A DNA stretch of 64,000 nt from Gnetum montanum (Eukaryota; Streptophyta; Gnetopsida; Gnetales; Gnetaceae). The position numbers and the translations under genes were made by a program. The DNA is taken from positions 54,147 through 118,146 of the forward strand of contig MNCI01005309.1 in the NCBI GenBank assembly GCA_015680685.1, written 5' to 3'. The notes below the pieces were generated by a model that had not been told where the DNA came from, did no database searches, and saw only the letters and a program-made list of their open reading frames with translations. This document shows, piece after piece, positions 48,460 through 60,178 of the stretch. How positions within the stretch are numbered: the first letter of the stretch is position 1; each line of letters starts with the position of its first letter.

Positions 48460-49679
48460 TTGCTAATCTCCTATTTGAAGCAACTGATAAAAGCTAATAT
48501 TGGCCTTGACATGTTTAAGGTCTTCAATCAAATCATACTCTCCATCACCAATAAAGCTTGGTTTCTTTATCCATTTATTAAAAGACTGATTTGGAGTGCT
48601 TTGCTCTACTTGATTATCTTTACCTTTATTCTTATCTCTTCTATTTGGCTCAAAAGCTTTTCTCTTAGTAGATGGATTAGTAATAACATTTGGGGGTCTA
48701 GAAGTAGTTAGTCTTTCTTTTGATCGAAGATTATATCCATTTTCCTCATTGTTATTACATTCTTCATCTGAAGACATATCTTCTTCAGAACTTGATAGAG
48801 AAGAAGTATCACTAGATCCATTGCTAGAAGATTTACTTGCATAATGAACACTAGATAACTCATTATCAGATTCAATATCAAGAAAGTTGGACATAATAAG
48901 GTCACTTTCATCCTCATCTTCTACTAACTTAGTGTCTTGATGTTTATGCTTTCTATTTTTCCTTTCTTCCTTGATATTAACTCTTGCCAAAGCTTTTTCA
49001 AGCTTCACTATTTTGTTAGACATATCTCTCATTAATTGTCCTTTTTCAGATCCTACTCTTTCATGTTCTTGCTCTATCTTAACATGAGATGGACCTGGTA
49101 AAGCTTTAAATTGAGCAAAATCTTGCATAGGAATCATAACTCTTTCTTCTCTTTTTTGAATTGCAATATTTTCTTCAGGATTCAAGGTCAACTATTTTTC
49201 TAACCGTATAGCTTCACTAAAATAGTGATTTAGTGTAGTTAAGTTTGGAGTTATCCTTAACCAAATTGAAATGTTNGATCTTGATGTTGAATATTTGCAT
49301 GAGCTAAAGCTAACTCAAACATGTGAATATATTCTTAAGCTAAATAAGATTTTCTAGGAATGAAAGGCTCAGGAAAATATTTGTAAACTGCCTTAGGAAT
49401 ATCATTGTAATTTTGAAATCATGATGATGTAACTCTTTACCAAGGATTTGTCATCCTATTCCTTTGAATAGTTGAACTCTTAAACTTTCTAGGTCTTCTC
49501 TTATGAATCGATAAACCAGATATAATGGGTGATCTTCTTGATCTTCTAGTTTTCACTCCACTAATTTTTTCCAATTCAAAATCTTTCTTTTGTTCTTATT
49601 CTGATGAAGAATCAATCTTAGAATCAAGAATATCTTTTGAAACTTTTAAATTTTTTAAACTATCAATCTTCTTGGTCAT
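48460..49679 (-). pseudogene. gag-like region of element E
   Basis: The start ATG at 49679 (MTKKIDSLKNLKVSKD) lies 102 nt after the PBS. The first part has a few stops (about 49679-49192). The last 242 codons (49191-48463) are open, with PGPSHVKIEQEHERVG, a Lys/Arg-rich helix-like part (LEKALARVNIKEERKNRKHK), a long acidic Ser/Asp/Glu stretch near 48930-48740, and a basic part before the protease. No zinc knuckle was found. The frame leads toward the protease with a stop between them. One base is N (49276). Confidence 0.7.
49276..49276. other. Ambiguous base N
   Basis: The only undetermined base I noticed in the window, inside the gag-like region of E. Confidence 0.95.
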
Positions 49680-49780
49680 GAACTAAAAATAGTATCTAAT
49701 TTCTTAAGCCTTTATAGTAATAAAGAATTGTTGAGGTGCTAAAATTATAAGGCTTATGAACTTAGAGGCTAAATTTTTAG

Positions 49781-49797
49781 CCCTCCTTCTAGTGCCA
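49781..49797 (-). promoter_or_regulatory. Primer-binding site of element E
   Basis: TGGCACTAGAAGGAGGG on the minus strand, next to the 5' LTR. It differs by one G-to-A change from the PBS of element F (8483-8499). Confidence 0.8.
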
Positions 49798-49804
49798 AAA
49801 TAAC

Positions 49805-51230
49805 TATTGGTGACCGTTTGGGATGAGATCATTTGGGACACGATCATCAATGAGTGTCCTCAAACAGGATTTAGGTGCTTGCTAGTCTCTGACAACACCA
49901 AGGCCCAGATTCCTCCAAATAGACTTAGTAGTTAATGTGAGTATGTGTGTGTGCTGTTGCAGTGTGTGGTTGTGAAAAATGAAACGAATGCATTGTGTGT
50001 AAACTATAAATGACTTATCGTAAAGATATTTAGCCAACTTTGTCAAGTACTATGAGTTATTGAGAGTTCCTATTTTGTTCAATTGCCTAGTCTATGTGGT
50101 CCTTATAATACCTACTTGTAACAAATAAAATTTTATAAAAACCTTTGAGCATAACTACAAAAATCTACTTCTAATTTTCCTTAGAGAAGGAGATAGTTCC
50201 ACAAGAAAACTAGAAATAGAGCAAGATTTGATGGAAATAGATAGAAAAGAAAGCAGATTTGTGTTAAGACCTCAAATGTTTAAACAAGGTAAAATGATAC
50301 AAGTAAAAAATTCACAATAAAGCTATCCCAAATTCAATAACTACAAATTTTTTAAACTTCTAGGGCTCAAATAAGCAATTTCTTCAAGACAATCCTACTA
50401 TGCTACTAAAAAATTGCTGCGTAAAATATCACGTACGAGACTCCATTTTGGCTAGATAATGGATGTCAATGATTGGATTCAATAGAACCTTCAAAAGACT
50501 TGACAATTTTTGATTAAAATACCACAGAGATTCACTTTAAAGATAAAAGAAGCTATTCTGGTCCTATCAAAATACCAAAGATTTTTTTGAACCCTCTTGA
50601 CTATTGAATCATTCAATGGCTTGACTACAAGCAGAGGCTCTCTTACAACAATCTCAATAGCAGTTCTTACAAGCAGAAAAGTTGTCATTCGTGGACTACA
50701 TGATCATGATTTTGCTGCAATGATGCTTTCCTGCATGTTGTTACAATTACTAGATTTGTTGCCCTTCTTCAATATCTAATGGATGGCCTGCCCATATTTT
50801 CACATTTGTGTTTGCAGGTTTGGCGTGGTAGTGATGCAAATTTGCTGATTGGTGGGTGGCTTTCATAGTGAGAAATGGCCGAAGTCCAACATTTTGTTTT
50901 GTCCCAATCTCAGAAACATGAAACTGTCTTCTCTTTCTATGGATACATTCTAGGAGAACCACCAGATTATGATTCTTGAGCAAGTCATGAAATTAATCAT
51001 TCAAAATTTGCATTGTAATTTCTACTCATGACACCATGGATAATTCCCTGTAAATGTAGCTACAATATCTAGCATATGCCATTCCAACTTCATGGTCAAT
51101 TAAGTATTGCAAAATTCCTGATGGGAAAGAGCATAATCCTCCTTAAAGAGTTTTAGTTCATTAGGATTCTGTACCTCACCATTTGCAAATAAGTCCACCT
51201 ATTCCATGAAATGGCCAAAATATGCCAACA
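49805..51230 (-). mobile_element. 5' LTR of element E (1426 bp)
   Basis: Direct repeat of 44647-47208 without its 1.14 kb middle part; the junction is near 50667 (TTCTTAC-AAGCAGAAAAG). Its inner terminus reads TATTGG instead of TGTTGG, a single transition. Confidence 0.88.
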
Positions 51231-51908
51231 CTTACCTAAACTTTTGCAATTTTCCTTCCTTAGAGTTAGAATTATTTTTGAGTGTCCACAGTAGGAGTCA
51301 TAAAGCAAACGGATCTTTATTCAAGCATTGTGTACCTGAGCATACCTTGTGATTAGAAATAAAGATAAACTTTGCGATAAACATTGTAGCATTCATAATA
51401 GCTTATTTAATGTTATTTATAGTTATTTAATGTTTTCCTTAGTTAATTAATGTTCTCTCTCTTACCTTGTTAACTTTCCAAGTAAGCACACTTAATACAA
51501 CCACTTCGAACATGCGTGGAACACTTGGTAACCTAGTAACGATTAACATTTGTTAATCCTAGTAGTGTTGCACTAGTTTAGGATGTGTACGGCAAGTGGG
51601 AATAGATGCTGGTGTTAGGACTAGTTAGACCATAGTTAATTAGTTAAATTAAATTAGTTACTTAATTAGTTCGCTTCTCCCTTTGTAGCACTAAGACATA
51701 AAACATAAAAATCATAAAAAATCATATACCTCAAGTTTTCTTAACCATACAATTGCACTACACAAGTAAGCTTTGGAAGACAATGATTGACTAACCCGTC
51801 CAAGTTCTGTGAAGGCACATAAGTACTTAGTCCTTGGAATTCAACTAGATCATGCATGTACACTTGTATTCATATGGTTGAGCATAGGGATATCCTGCCA
51901 CTCATCAT

Positions 51909-51926
51909 TGGTGCCATTGTTGGGCA
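51909..51926 (+). promoter_or_regulatory. Primer-binding site of element D (tRNA-Asp type)
   Basis: TGGTGCCATTGTTGGGCA, two bases after the LTR end at 51907. It differs from TGGCGCCGTTGCCGGGGA by three transitions and one transversion. Confidence 0.8.
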
Positions 51927-52042
51927 GTCAGTTGTTTGTGCACTAATTATAACTTAGGAAATCTTCCCATCATTGGAACAAATCCTTAGGGTTGGTTAAT
52001 TTACAATCATCAAAAGGAATATTACACACTAAATAAACAATC

Positions 52043-53990
52043 ATGTCTCCTTCTTACGAGAGTGTCTCACCACCTAGGTCCGATACAGGGAACAATTAGA
52101 GGCATAATACACATGATGACCTACCAGTACCCCAATAGTTTTGTGTGGTATACATTCATCCTAATGAATATATACTAGACCTCACCTTTATCCTTCACTA
52201 GGATGAACAATTGAAATGGCAAGATTTAGAAAGTAACATAGTGTTATCTCCTAATCTCTCAGTCCCAGGAATGCTTCTTTATGCTCTTACACAAATTGGT
52301 ATGCAACACTTATAGGTAAAATACATTGTGCATGAACATGACTTGAGAGAGTATCAACCCACAGAGGCACAATGTCAAAGGAACCTACAATAAGAGAGAC
52401 ATCTCAAATCTATGAAGGGTAAGTGGTCTCAGGATGTCCCACATTTCCTAAGTGAAAATGAGGATGGTGAACCTACCTTCGGGGGTTTGCCACAAAATGA
52501 TGTTCCTCCTATTAACTTTGGTCAAGTGATTGTATATCAAAACCTTCACTCAACAATCCATAACACAGGATTTGATACCAACAAACACAAAGGGTCTAAA
52601 AAAGGAACACACACACATTATAAAGATGGACATGTTGATCGTAACTATGAACGAGGCCACGACCACTGAAGAGAAGGTAGCAGGCACCGTCATGGTACCA
52701 GTCCTCCTTCTTGTTTACCTTCATCATCTCCTTCACCCTCTCCTTCAAGATCTATAATTAGTTGCAAGGGAGAAGACCTAGAGGATAATGGTGAACGAAA
52801 TGGAGATCATAGATGAAATAGTCAAGAAAGGGAACAAGGTCATTCTAGAGAAACTCATCATGAAAGGAGGGAAAGTAGGAAAAAACATAGGCATCATAGA
52901 TGCCATAGACAGTACAATCATGATGAACCCCTACTCACTGCCCAAAGTATGATAGATATAATTGAGATCGTTAGAATCCAAAAAAGGCATAAAAAAGATA
53001 GTAGGATCAAAAGATTGGACATGAACAACATCCCATGATTTGAAGGGGGATACAATGTTGACCCTCAAAATCATCCACAAGCATTTCACGATGCATGTGC
53101 CTTACAAAACATAGAAAATGAGTGGAAAAAACTTAAGTTGTTTCCATGGACACTAATCAAAGAAGCTGAGAGCTGGTACTAGTCCTTAGAACTAGAATCC
53201 ATTCATCGATGGAGTACCATGTTAGAACTATTCAACGATAAGTATCAGACATACTCACGAATGTCCAACCTGTGGAAGTAAATCCAAGGATGAAAACAAG
53301 GATGACATGAACCCTTGGATGCTACCATGGGTTGATATTATGCATTGTTACATCATTGCCTAGGCCATGGTTACTCGTAGAGGGAACAACTAGGCCATCT
53401 CATAGATGGGCTTAGGCATGAAACATGAAGAACCCTTGGGACTTATGCCCAAGGAAGACTATTTGAGCTTAGAGCCCATCAAGTACAAAGATTGTTAGAT
53501 CAAGTTGCCAAAGAGGAAGGTGAGTTAAGGAAAAGAGAGGGTGCAGAAGAATATAACAGTGATCCTTCCCTTTGAAATAAGGTAGTTATATTTTTTGAGG
53601 ATGAGGAAGAGTCATCACTTGAAGATATGGTGAATAGGAAAACCTTACCCATTCAAAAATTGGCATTGGAAATATCAACAAAGGTAGACCAAATGTGAGA
53701 CTCCCTAAATATTAGATTTCAAATAGTTCTTAAAATAGTAGAGTCTAGAGAGGAAGGTAGTGATCAAGAAAAGAGAAAAAGAGAGAAGCTGAATATGCAC
53801 GTAACAAAGGTAAGGGAAAAGTTGCCATCATCGAAGAGGTTGTGGATTCGGATACAGATAATGATGGTAGATGTGAGATATGCCAATATGACCATCCTAA
53901 GGGATGTTTCCTTATAATCTCACATCTGCAAGAGATTGGGATGTATGCACTCAACCCATGCTTAAATAGAAGGAAAACACCTTGAAAGCT
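52043..53990 (+). pseudogene. gag of Athila-like element D
   Basis: The start is the ATG at 52043 (MSPSYESVSPPRSD). The N-terminal part (YIHPNEYILDLTFI; YQPTEAQCQRN near 52355) is followed by a His/Lys/Arg-rich segment (52560-52930), then the capsid-like core (FHDACALQNIENEWKKLKLF, near 53080-53145; ELFNDKYQTYSR near 53225; GHLIDGLRHE near 53395; LFELRAHQVQRLLDQVAKEE near 53460-53520). Stops at about 52108, 52129, 52195 and others are TAG, TGA or TAA at Trp, Gln or Arg positions, consistent with C-to-T decay. Confidence 0.75.
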
Positions 53991-54559
53991 AACTTATCCC
54001 CAAGGTAACCCAAGGCAGTTCCACCAACCCTTGACGTATTATCCATGTGGAACTCCAGCATAACCCAATGAGAAATATCAATAGTGGAAGCACCCACAAT
54101 CATGGGGAATGCCACCACAACATCAATAATACCCTTACCGTCAACTTGACTTCTATGGATACTATGTGCAACAACCAATCTCTCCAAGTGACTCTACTGG
54201 TCATGTTACTCCCCAATCTCACTACCAAACCCATGAGTACTATAGGACTCCTTCTCCTAGGGGTGATGTTCCACAAACATATTATCCTTCTCATCTGGTT
54301 GCATCTCTTCCACCCTTAACTCCATTGCCACCTACTCTAGCCATGTAGGGTGTGCTTCCTTCCCTATCGTAGCAACGTAATGCTACAAGGGATATTAATC
54401 CTCACCTTACTGTTGATTTGGACAACCATGTAAAGAAGTGATCTTTCTTTAGGACTGATAGTCCAACCAAGTCCTTGCAGTCACAAGTGGCTAACTCTCC
54501 AAAGGCCTCACCATCACTCAAAACTTTGAAACTCCCTTCAAAGCAAAGGCCACATTCAA

Positions 54560-54970
54560 TGCACACAATCATGTTAACACATGCCATCACTGATTGGATT
54601 AAGGATGGCCATCTTCCTAGGAAATACTCTGATCCTGGGAGTCCTCTTATATATTTACAAATTTTTGGGAATGAACCTTGAAAAGCTCTTTTTGATTTAG
54701 GTTCTAGTATCAACTTAATCTCTCAAGAAATGTACAAAGCCTAGAACCTGCCTCCACTAAAAAAGAGTAACATTTATTTAGAGCTAGTTGACTAGTCCAT
54801 CACTATTCCATTAGGACTAGTGGAGGACATTGTTACCACCAATTGTGGATGGTCATATCCAACCAATTTCCTAGTGATTTAAGTCAAAAACTATAAGGGG
54901 GATTTCCCAATCATAATGGGAAGAGCATGGCTAAGCAAAATTGATGCATGCCTAGGAATATGTGATCTTT
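54560..54970 (+). pseudogene. Protease domain of element D
   Basis: DWIKDGHLPRKYSDPGSPLI (54589-54648), then the active-site loop ALFDLGSSINLISQEMYKA at about 54684-54740, PLGLVEDIV near 54810, and PIIMGRAWLSKIDA near 54910-54950. This is the Athila-type DLGSS arrangement. The 53990-54560 stretch before it is a Pro/Tyr/Gln-rich linker with stops. Confidence 0.78.
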
Positions 54971-55219
54971 CCCTACAGATATCAAAGGAAAATACATTTG
55001 GAAAGATTGAGAAGAAGAAATTTTTGTGTGTTACATACAATGACACAGGGTGTAATTACATGTAGAATTCTTGGTTCATACAACATCTAACATTGCCTGC
55101 ATGTGACCAGTGTGCATAAGTAGCTAACATACAAAGATGCCTATATGAAGCAACCACAAGATAGGAAGGTACCCAGTGGCTGATAGCTGACCAAGAGAGC
55201 AATTCAACTATATGTATGG

Positions 55220-56870
55220 AACCAACTAAGGGTTTGACTTGTGCTTACATCAATAGCATAGACACATTAGAGCAAGTTCATCACCAACTTCAAAGTCTTG
55301 ACATTGAAAATATCAACTGGGGGAAGTTGGAAATCCCTGACAACTTTAAGCAAGAGGCCCTTGAGTTAAAACCATTGTCCACTGGTATGGAGTATACATT
55401 TCTCAAGAGTGGAAAATAAATAATTATTAATGCTAAGCTCGCTCCTCAACAAAAAGATAGACTAATAAAAATGGTGAACAAATGGTCAGAAGCCTTTGCT
55501 TGGTCATATTCTGAATTAATTGGAATAGACCCTAGGATATGCCAACATAGAATTTACATTGACCCCTCCATGAAGCCACAATGATAACCATAGAGGTGAT
55601 TGAACCCAAAGCTAAAGCAAGTTGTTAAGGAAGAAATTGAACAGCTTCTAAAAGCTAGGTTCATCTACCCCATTGCTGATAGCGAATGGATTAGTCCATT
55701 AGTGATTGTACCCAAAAAGGGAGGTAAATGGAGGGTGTGTATAGACTTTAGGCTAGTGAACATGGCAACATTCAAAGACCACTTTCCATTTCCATTCAAT
55801 GACCAAGTCTTAGATACCATTATGGGGCATCACTATTATAGTTTGCTAGTTGGGTATAGTGGGCGTAACCAAATTTAAATAGCCCTAGAAGACCAAGCCA
55901 AGATCATGTTTATGAGTCCTTGGGGGATGTTTGCATACAAATAGATGTTGTTTGGCTTGTGTAATTCTCTTGCAACATTTCAATGTTTGGTTCTAAGAAT
56001 ATTTCATTAGCAAATAGGGAATGGTATGGAGGTCTTCATGGACAATTTCTCCACCTATGAAGAAAACTTCAATTAAGCATTGGATTGATTAGAGGAAGCA
56101 CTAAAATGATGTGTTGAAACCAACTGAAGGCTCAATTGGAAAAAAAGGCATCTAATGGTCCAAGAAGGCATAGTATTAGGACATAAGATCTCACAAATAG
56201 GGATAGAGGTAGACCCCAAAAAGATCAAAGTCATCCAAGGAATCATGCACCAGCTTGAAATTCTAAAAGACATTTGATCATTCCTTGGACACACTAGCTA
56301 TTATAGAAGATTCATAGAGAACTTTTTAAAGGTTGAAAAATCATTGGTTAAACAAAAAAAAGGACGTACCCTTTGAATGGACTAGAGAATGTGAGTTAGC
56401 TTTTCAAAATTTGAAACTGAAGCTTGTAGAAACACCTATTCTACAAGCTCCTGACTAGTCCAAACCATTCCACATAATGACTGACACGTCCAACTATGCT
56501 CTAGGATCCGTATTTACACAATTAGATGACCAAAAATGGCCCTATTACAACCACTTTACAAGTTAAAGTATTACTGGTGCACAACTCAACTACACCACAA
56601 CGGAAAAGGAATTAATAGTTGTGGTGTTTGCACTAGATAAGTTTACGCACTATGTATTGGGCTATAAGGTATTTGTACATGTAGACCATAGTGCAATTTG
56701 GTTCCTGCTGAATAAACCAACGGTAAACCCTCACATCATATGATGGCTCATAATCTTACAAGAGTTTGATCTTATGATGATAGATCGTAAAGGCACTGAG
56801 AACATTGTTGCTGATCATTTATCTTGGTTAAGATGGGATAACAAAGAGGATGAACATCCACTTTTTGATC
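55220..56870 (+). pseudogene. RT and RNase H of element D
   Basis: RT from about 55600 (NPKLKQVVKEEIEQLLKA), with SPLVIVPKKGGKWRVCIDF and PFPFNDQVLDTIMG. The catalytic box at 56035-56046 reads FMDN instead of FMDD, so the second Asp is lost by one change. Then VLGHKISQIGIEVDPKK and a degraded thumb follow. RNase H lies at about 56460-56830 (PFHIMTDTSNYALGSVF, TTTEKELIVVVFALDKF, HVDHSAIWFLLNK, ENIVADHLSWL). The four acidic positions appear present. Confidence 0.85.
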
Positions 56871-56999
56871 ACTTTCCTGATGAATTCCTCCTTGCAATTG
56901 TGGTAAATAATCAATTACCCATGGAAATAAATTGGTATAGTAGTCTTCTTACCTATCTCCTAACGAAACAAACACCACAAGTGTTAGATGCTAAAAAGA

Positions 57000-58285
57000 A
57001 ATAACAATTTCTTCACCAAGCCAAATATTTCATGGAAATAAATTAACACCTTTATAAGGTATGTTCCAATGGCTTGGTCCAATGGTGTGTTCCCTATGTA
57101 TATCAATTACGAGTTCTCCAAGACACTCATGAGGGTCCTTGTGGGGGTCATTATGCTAAGAGATGAACAACCATTAAAATCTTTCTTGCAAGATATTATT
57201 GGCCTATATTGTTCTAGGATGCTCATCATTTTGTTTGATCTTGTGAGTGTTGCTAATGTGATGGGGGAATGACTACTAGAATGGAGGGTCCACAAAAATG
57301 GATTCAACCTTTAGAACCCTTCAACATATGGGGAACTGATTTTATGAGGCCTATTACACCAATGTCCAATAGAAAAGCCTACATTATTGTTGTTGTTGAC
57401 TATTTTACAAAGTGGGTAGAAGTAGCCACTGTTATGGATTGTACATCATCTACCACTGCACGATTTATTCAACAACAAATCATAAACAGGTTTGGTGTGC
57501 CTCGTGCGCATATTTCAGATAATGGTACACATTTTATGGGTGCGAATTTTCAAAAATTGATGTAATGCTTAGGAGTTGAGCATAAACTAACTACAACATA
57601 CCACCCTCAAGTGAATGGTCAATCCAAAGTCACCAATAGGGAGATTACGAAAATATTAACATGAACCATTAGCAAGTATAGGTGAGATTGGAGCACCAAA
57701 CTAAATGATGCTCTTTGGGCATACCGCTTCATATGGAAACTTCCTATAGGCTAGTCTCCCTATGAGTTAGTGTACAAAAAACTCCCAATGCTTTCTATTT
57801 AAGCAAAAATCCATACACTATCTATGACATGTGAGCTCAACCTTGACCTCCATCTAGCACAAAAAGAAAGGTTAATAAATCCTAACTTGGTAGATGAAAA
57901 TCGATTAGTCACCCTATAATCTAATGAATTGCACAAGGCCTTTAATAAATGTTGTCATGACCTAAAAATTAGAAAAGTTAAATACCAACTAGAAGATAAG
58001 GTTCTCTATTGGAACCCCACACACATGCCACAACACACTAAATTTGAAATCCTATGGGAAGGACCTTATATTATTTAATAAACTTTTTCTTCAAGAGCCA
58101 TGATGATTTACAAACCTAAGAGCCTAGATAAGAAACTGTTGGTCAACATCCAACAAACCAAACCTTTCCATGAGCCTAGAATAGCCAGTACCAATCCTAC
58201 CTCTATTGGTGGACAATCCTGCTCGCTATTTTGGATCTCCTCCATCCAACTCAATTGTGGGGGAGAGGGCCACCAATGCTAACAA
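57000..58285 (+). pseudogene. Integrase of element D
   Basis: Zinc region (GGHYAKR, RYYWP, CECC-like) near 57140-57260. The core has GTDFMRPITPMSNRKAYII (first Asp, near 57335-57390) and HISDNGTHFMGANFQKLM (second Asp, near 57507-57560). [18 protein letters not shown] follows near 57600-57655, where the third catalytic Glu appears as Lys. The C-terminal part ends with RAMMIYKPKSLDKKLLVNIQ and PFHEPR near 58095-58180, then a short tail to about 58282. Confidence 0.83.
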
Positions 58286-60178
58286 TTCTAAGCCCTCAAC
58301 ACTTTTTGTATTTTTGTTTTACACATTTTTTTTTACTTATTTTTTTTACATGTTTCTTCAAATTTACTTATTTTTGTTTTACACCATGATTTACATTCTT
58401 ACTATTTCTTTGTTTAATCTACTTTCATTCATCATACAATAAGTTCTCATGATGGTGGATTGTATTATAATGGTGTTGATTGTTAATGTTGGGTTTTTAC
58501 CTTTGATTTTTAATGTTTATACTAAGATATGGTTTCTTTTGATAAAATAGACAATGAGTCCATGTCATCCATTCATCCATTCAACTCTATGGTCTCCCTT
58601 TTTTGAAAGTGTACTATCCCTTTTTCTAAGAAAATTTATTAATGAACTAGTGGCTTAGTACTTTTTGAACCAAGGAAAGATTCAAATGGATTGAAAAGGG
58701 TGTGACTTCAAGGGGATTTGATGCACTTGTGCTAGCTATTCTCTTAGGTACTTAGATTTTTTTCGTAAGTCTTCTACCATTTCGCTATTGACCAAATATC
58801 AGGAAGTTGAATGAATCTAAATAAGTCTTTGCATGGTGTGGTTCTTAAGAAAAAAAACTAGTCAGAATTCAAAGCATACCCCTTAGACATAATAACAACA
58901 TATGTGCAACAAGCACTAGTTATGGCACTAGAAAGACATGTTACCCATGCCTGAAGGTTCCCTCTAACTAAGGCCCTTTCTCACTTCTTGCTTCTCTATC
59001 TTTCTCTCCTTGAAATGGAGGTGGATCTATGCACACATTCTTGTTGCTTCAAGAGGATGGGTTGGTCAAATGTGTTGATGCAAGGTCACTAGATGTGGTT
59101 GGTTTGAGTCTGGATTTGGAATGAATTCTATTTAGTCACCATAACCATATAACACACAAGGGACTTTACAAAACCTTGCTCTTGGGATTCTATTCCATTT
59201 TCTCCTATCCTTTCATATTTCTAACCATATTTCATCTCATTGCTAATTTTATGATTATTCTATGTCTTGGTTAATGCATTATGGTTCTTTGGTAAAGTCT
59301 CCTGGGGAAATTTCTTAACCATTCTTCCATACATCATTCCTAGATCCTACAGAATATTTGTTTTTCAGCTCTATCAGGGCATAAAAGGCATGAACCTTCT
59401 TTGGGGAGGACCCAATGGCATTCCTTTTTGGTGAAATTGTTAAGTTATTTCCTTTCAACATTGTTTGCAATCAACCATTTCTCATTTCATCCCCATCCAT
59501 GGCATCCATTTTATTGGCTTCACTATTGTTATTTCTCTCATCTTTCTTGTTCCTTAAGTTTTTCCATCTTATTCCCACCAAAGGTTCACTATTAGTCATG
59601 GGGACCCTATCACAAATTTTTCCATTCCATACCTATCTTATCCCTACAGCTTGGGTAGTCATTAATTATAAACCTCTAACCCAGTATCTTCCATACCCAC
59701 AACCCAGCCAAGGTACTTCATATTGGGGCAAGGTATCAAATACACTCTATCTTGTCTAGCCTTGCTAATTCATGACTGTGTTGTGTGTTTAGATGGTGAT
59801 CACATGAACAATGGACTGGGATAGAAGGGGAGCACTCAGGATGGACTGGAGCTAAAGCATTTATGCAAGGAACAAGTTTGGACATGTGGCAATGGATGAA
59901 CAATGGTGTGCACAATTTTGACATTGGTAGCAATGCGCCTCATTCTCTCTCTCTCTCTCTCTCTTTAAGCTACCAAATAATGGTTTAGATGTCATCTATG
60001 TATAGTGTTTACCACAATGGGCATGAACACCAATGCTATAATATATTTGTTGATCTATTCCCTGGGCACTTTGAGTCTATCATTCCATGTCACCATCAGT
60101 TATCATGTAGCCAATAATCCAATACCTTCCTAATATTTTGTAAGGGACTCAAGGATGAGTTTCCATTTAGTTGGGGTA
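58286..60178 (+). other. Long 3' untranslated part of element D
   Basis: About 1.9 kb without a recognisable env-like gene. It has a T-rich start (58310-58400), a pure CT run at 59943-59966, and a purine-rich string TTAGTTGGGGTA (60167-60178) directly before the 3' LTR that serves as the probable polypurine tract. It matches the corresponding part of C (42641-44482). Confidence 0.7.
59943..59966 (+). repeat. CT microsatellite
   Basis: About eleven CT units in a row within the 3' untranslated part of D. Confidence 0.95.

Larger units (their letters stand above)
44647..51230 (-). mobile_element. Non-autonomous Tat-like element E with CTTAC duplications
   Basis: Boundaries are TGTTGG at 44647 and CCAACA at 51230, with a perfect CTTAC duplication (44642-44646 and 51231-51235). 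It lies on the minus strand: the 5' LTR is 49805-51230, followed by a PBS at 49797-49781. The single coding region is gag-protease-RNase H (49679-47470), a polypurine tract lies at about 47222-47209, and the 3' LTR is 47208-44647. The internal region is only 2.6 kb, with no RT or integrase. It must have been mobilised by a relative sharing its PBS, such as an F-type element (inference). Confidence 0.88.
44483..51907 (+). mobile_element. 5' LTR of element D, split by E
   Basis: Pieces 44483-44646 and 51236-51907 join to match the 3' LTR at 60179-61010. A TATAAAG at 44594-44600 corresponds to TATAAATA in the 3' LTR. The first 120 nt are packed with GATATC and GATATT words. Confidence 0.88.

Noticed and set aside
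48460-48711. Plus-strand open frame of 83 codons
   Set aside because: Antisense shadow of the gag-like region of element E.
58286-60178. Env-like gene in the 3' part of Athila-like element D
   Set aside because: No signal peptide, membrane segment or consistent frame could be followed; frames such as 59415-59759 are short, hydrophobic and not conserved in element C.
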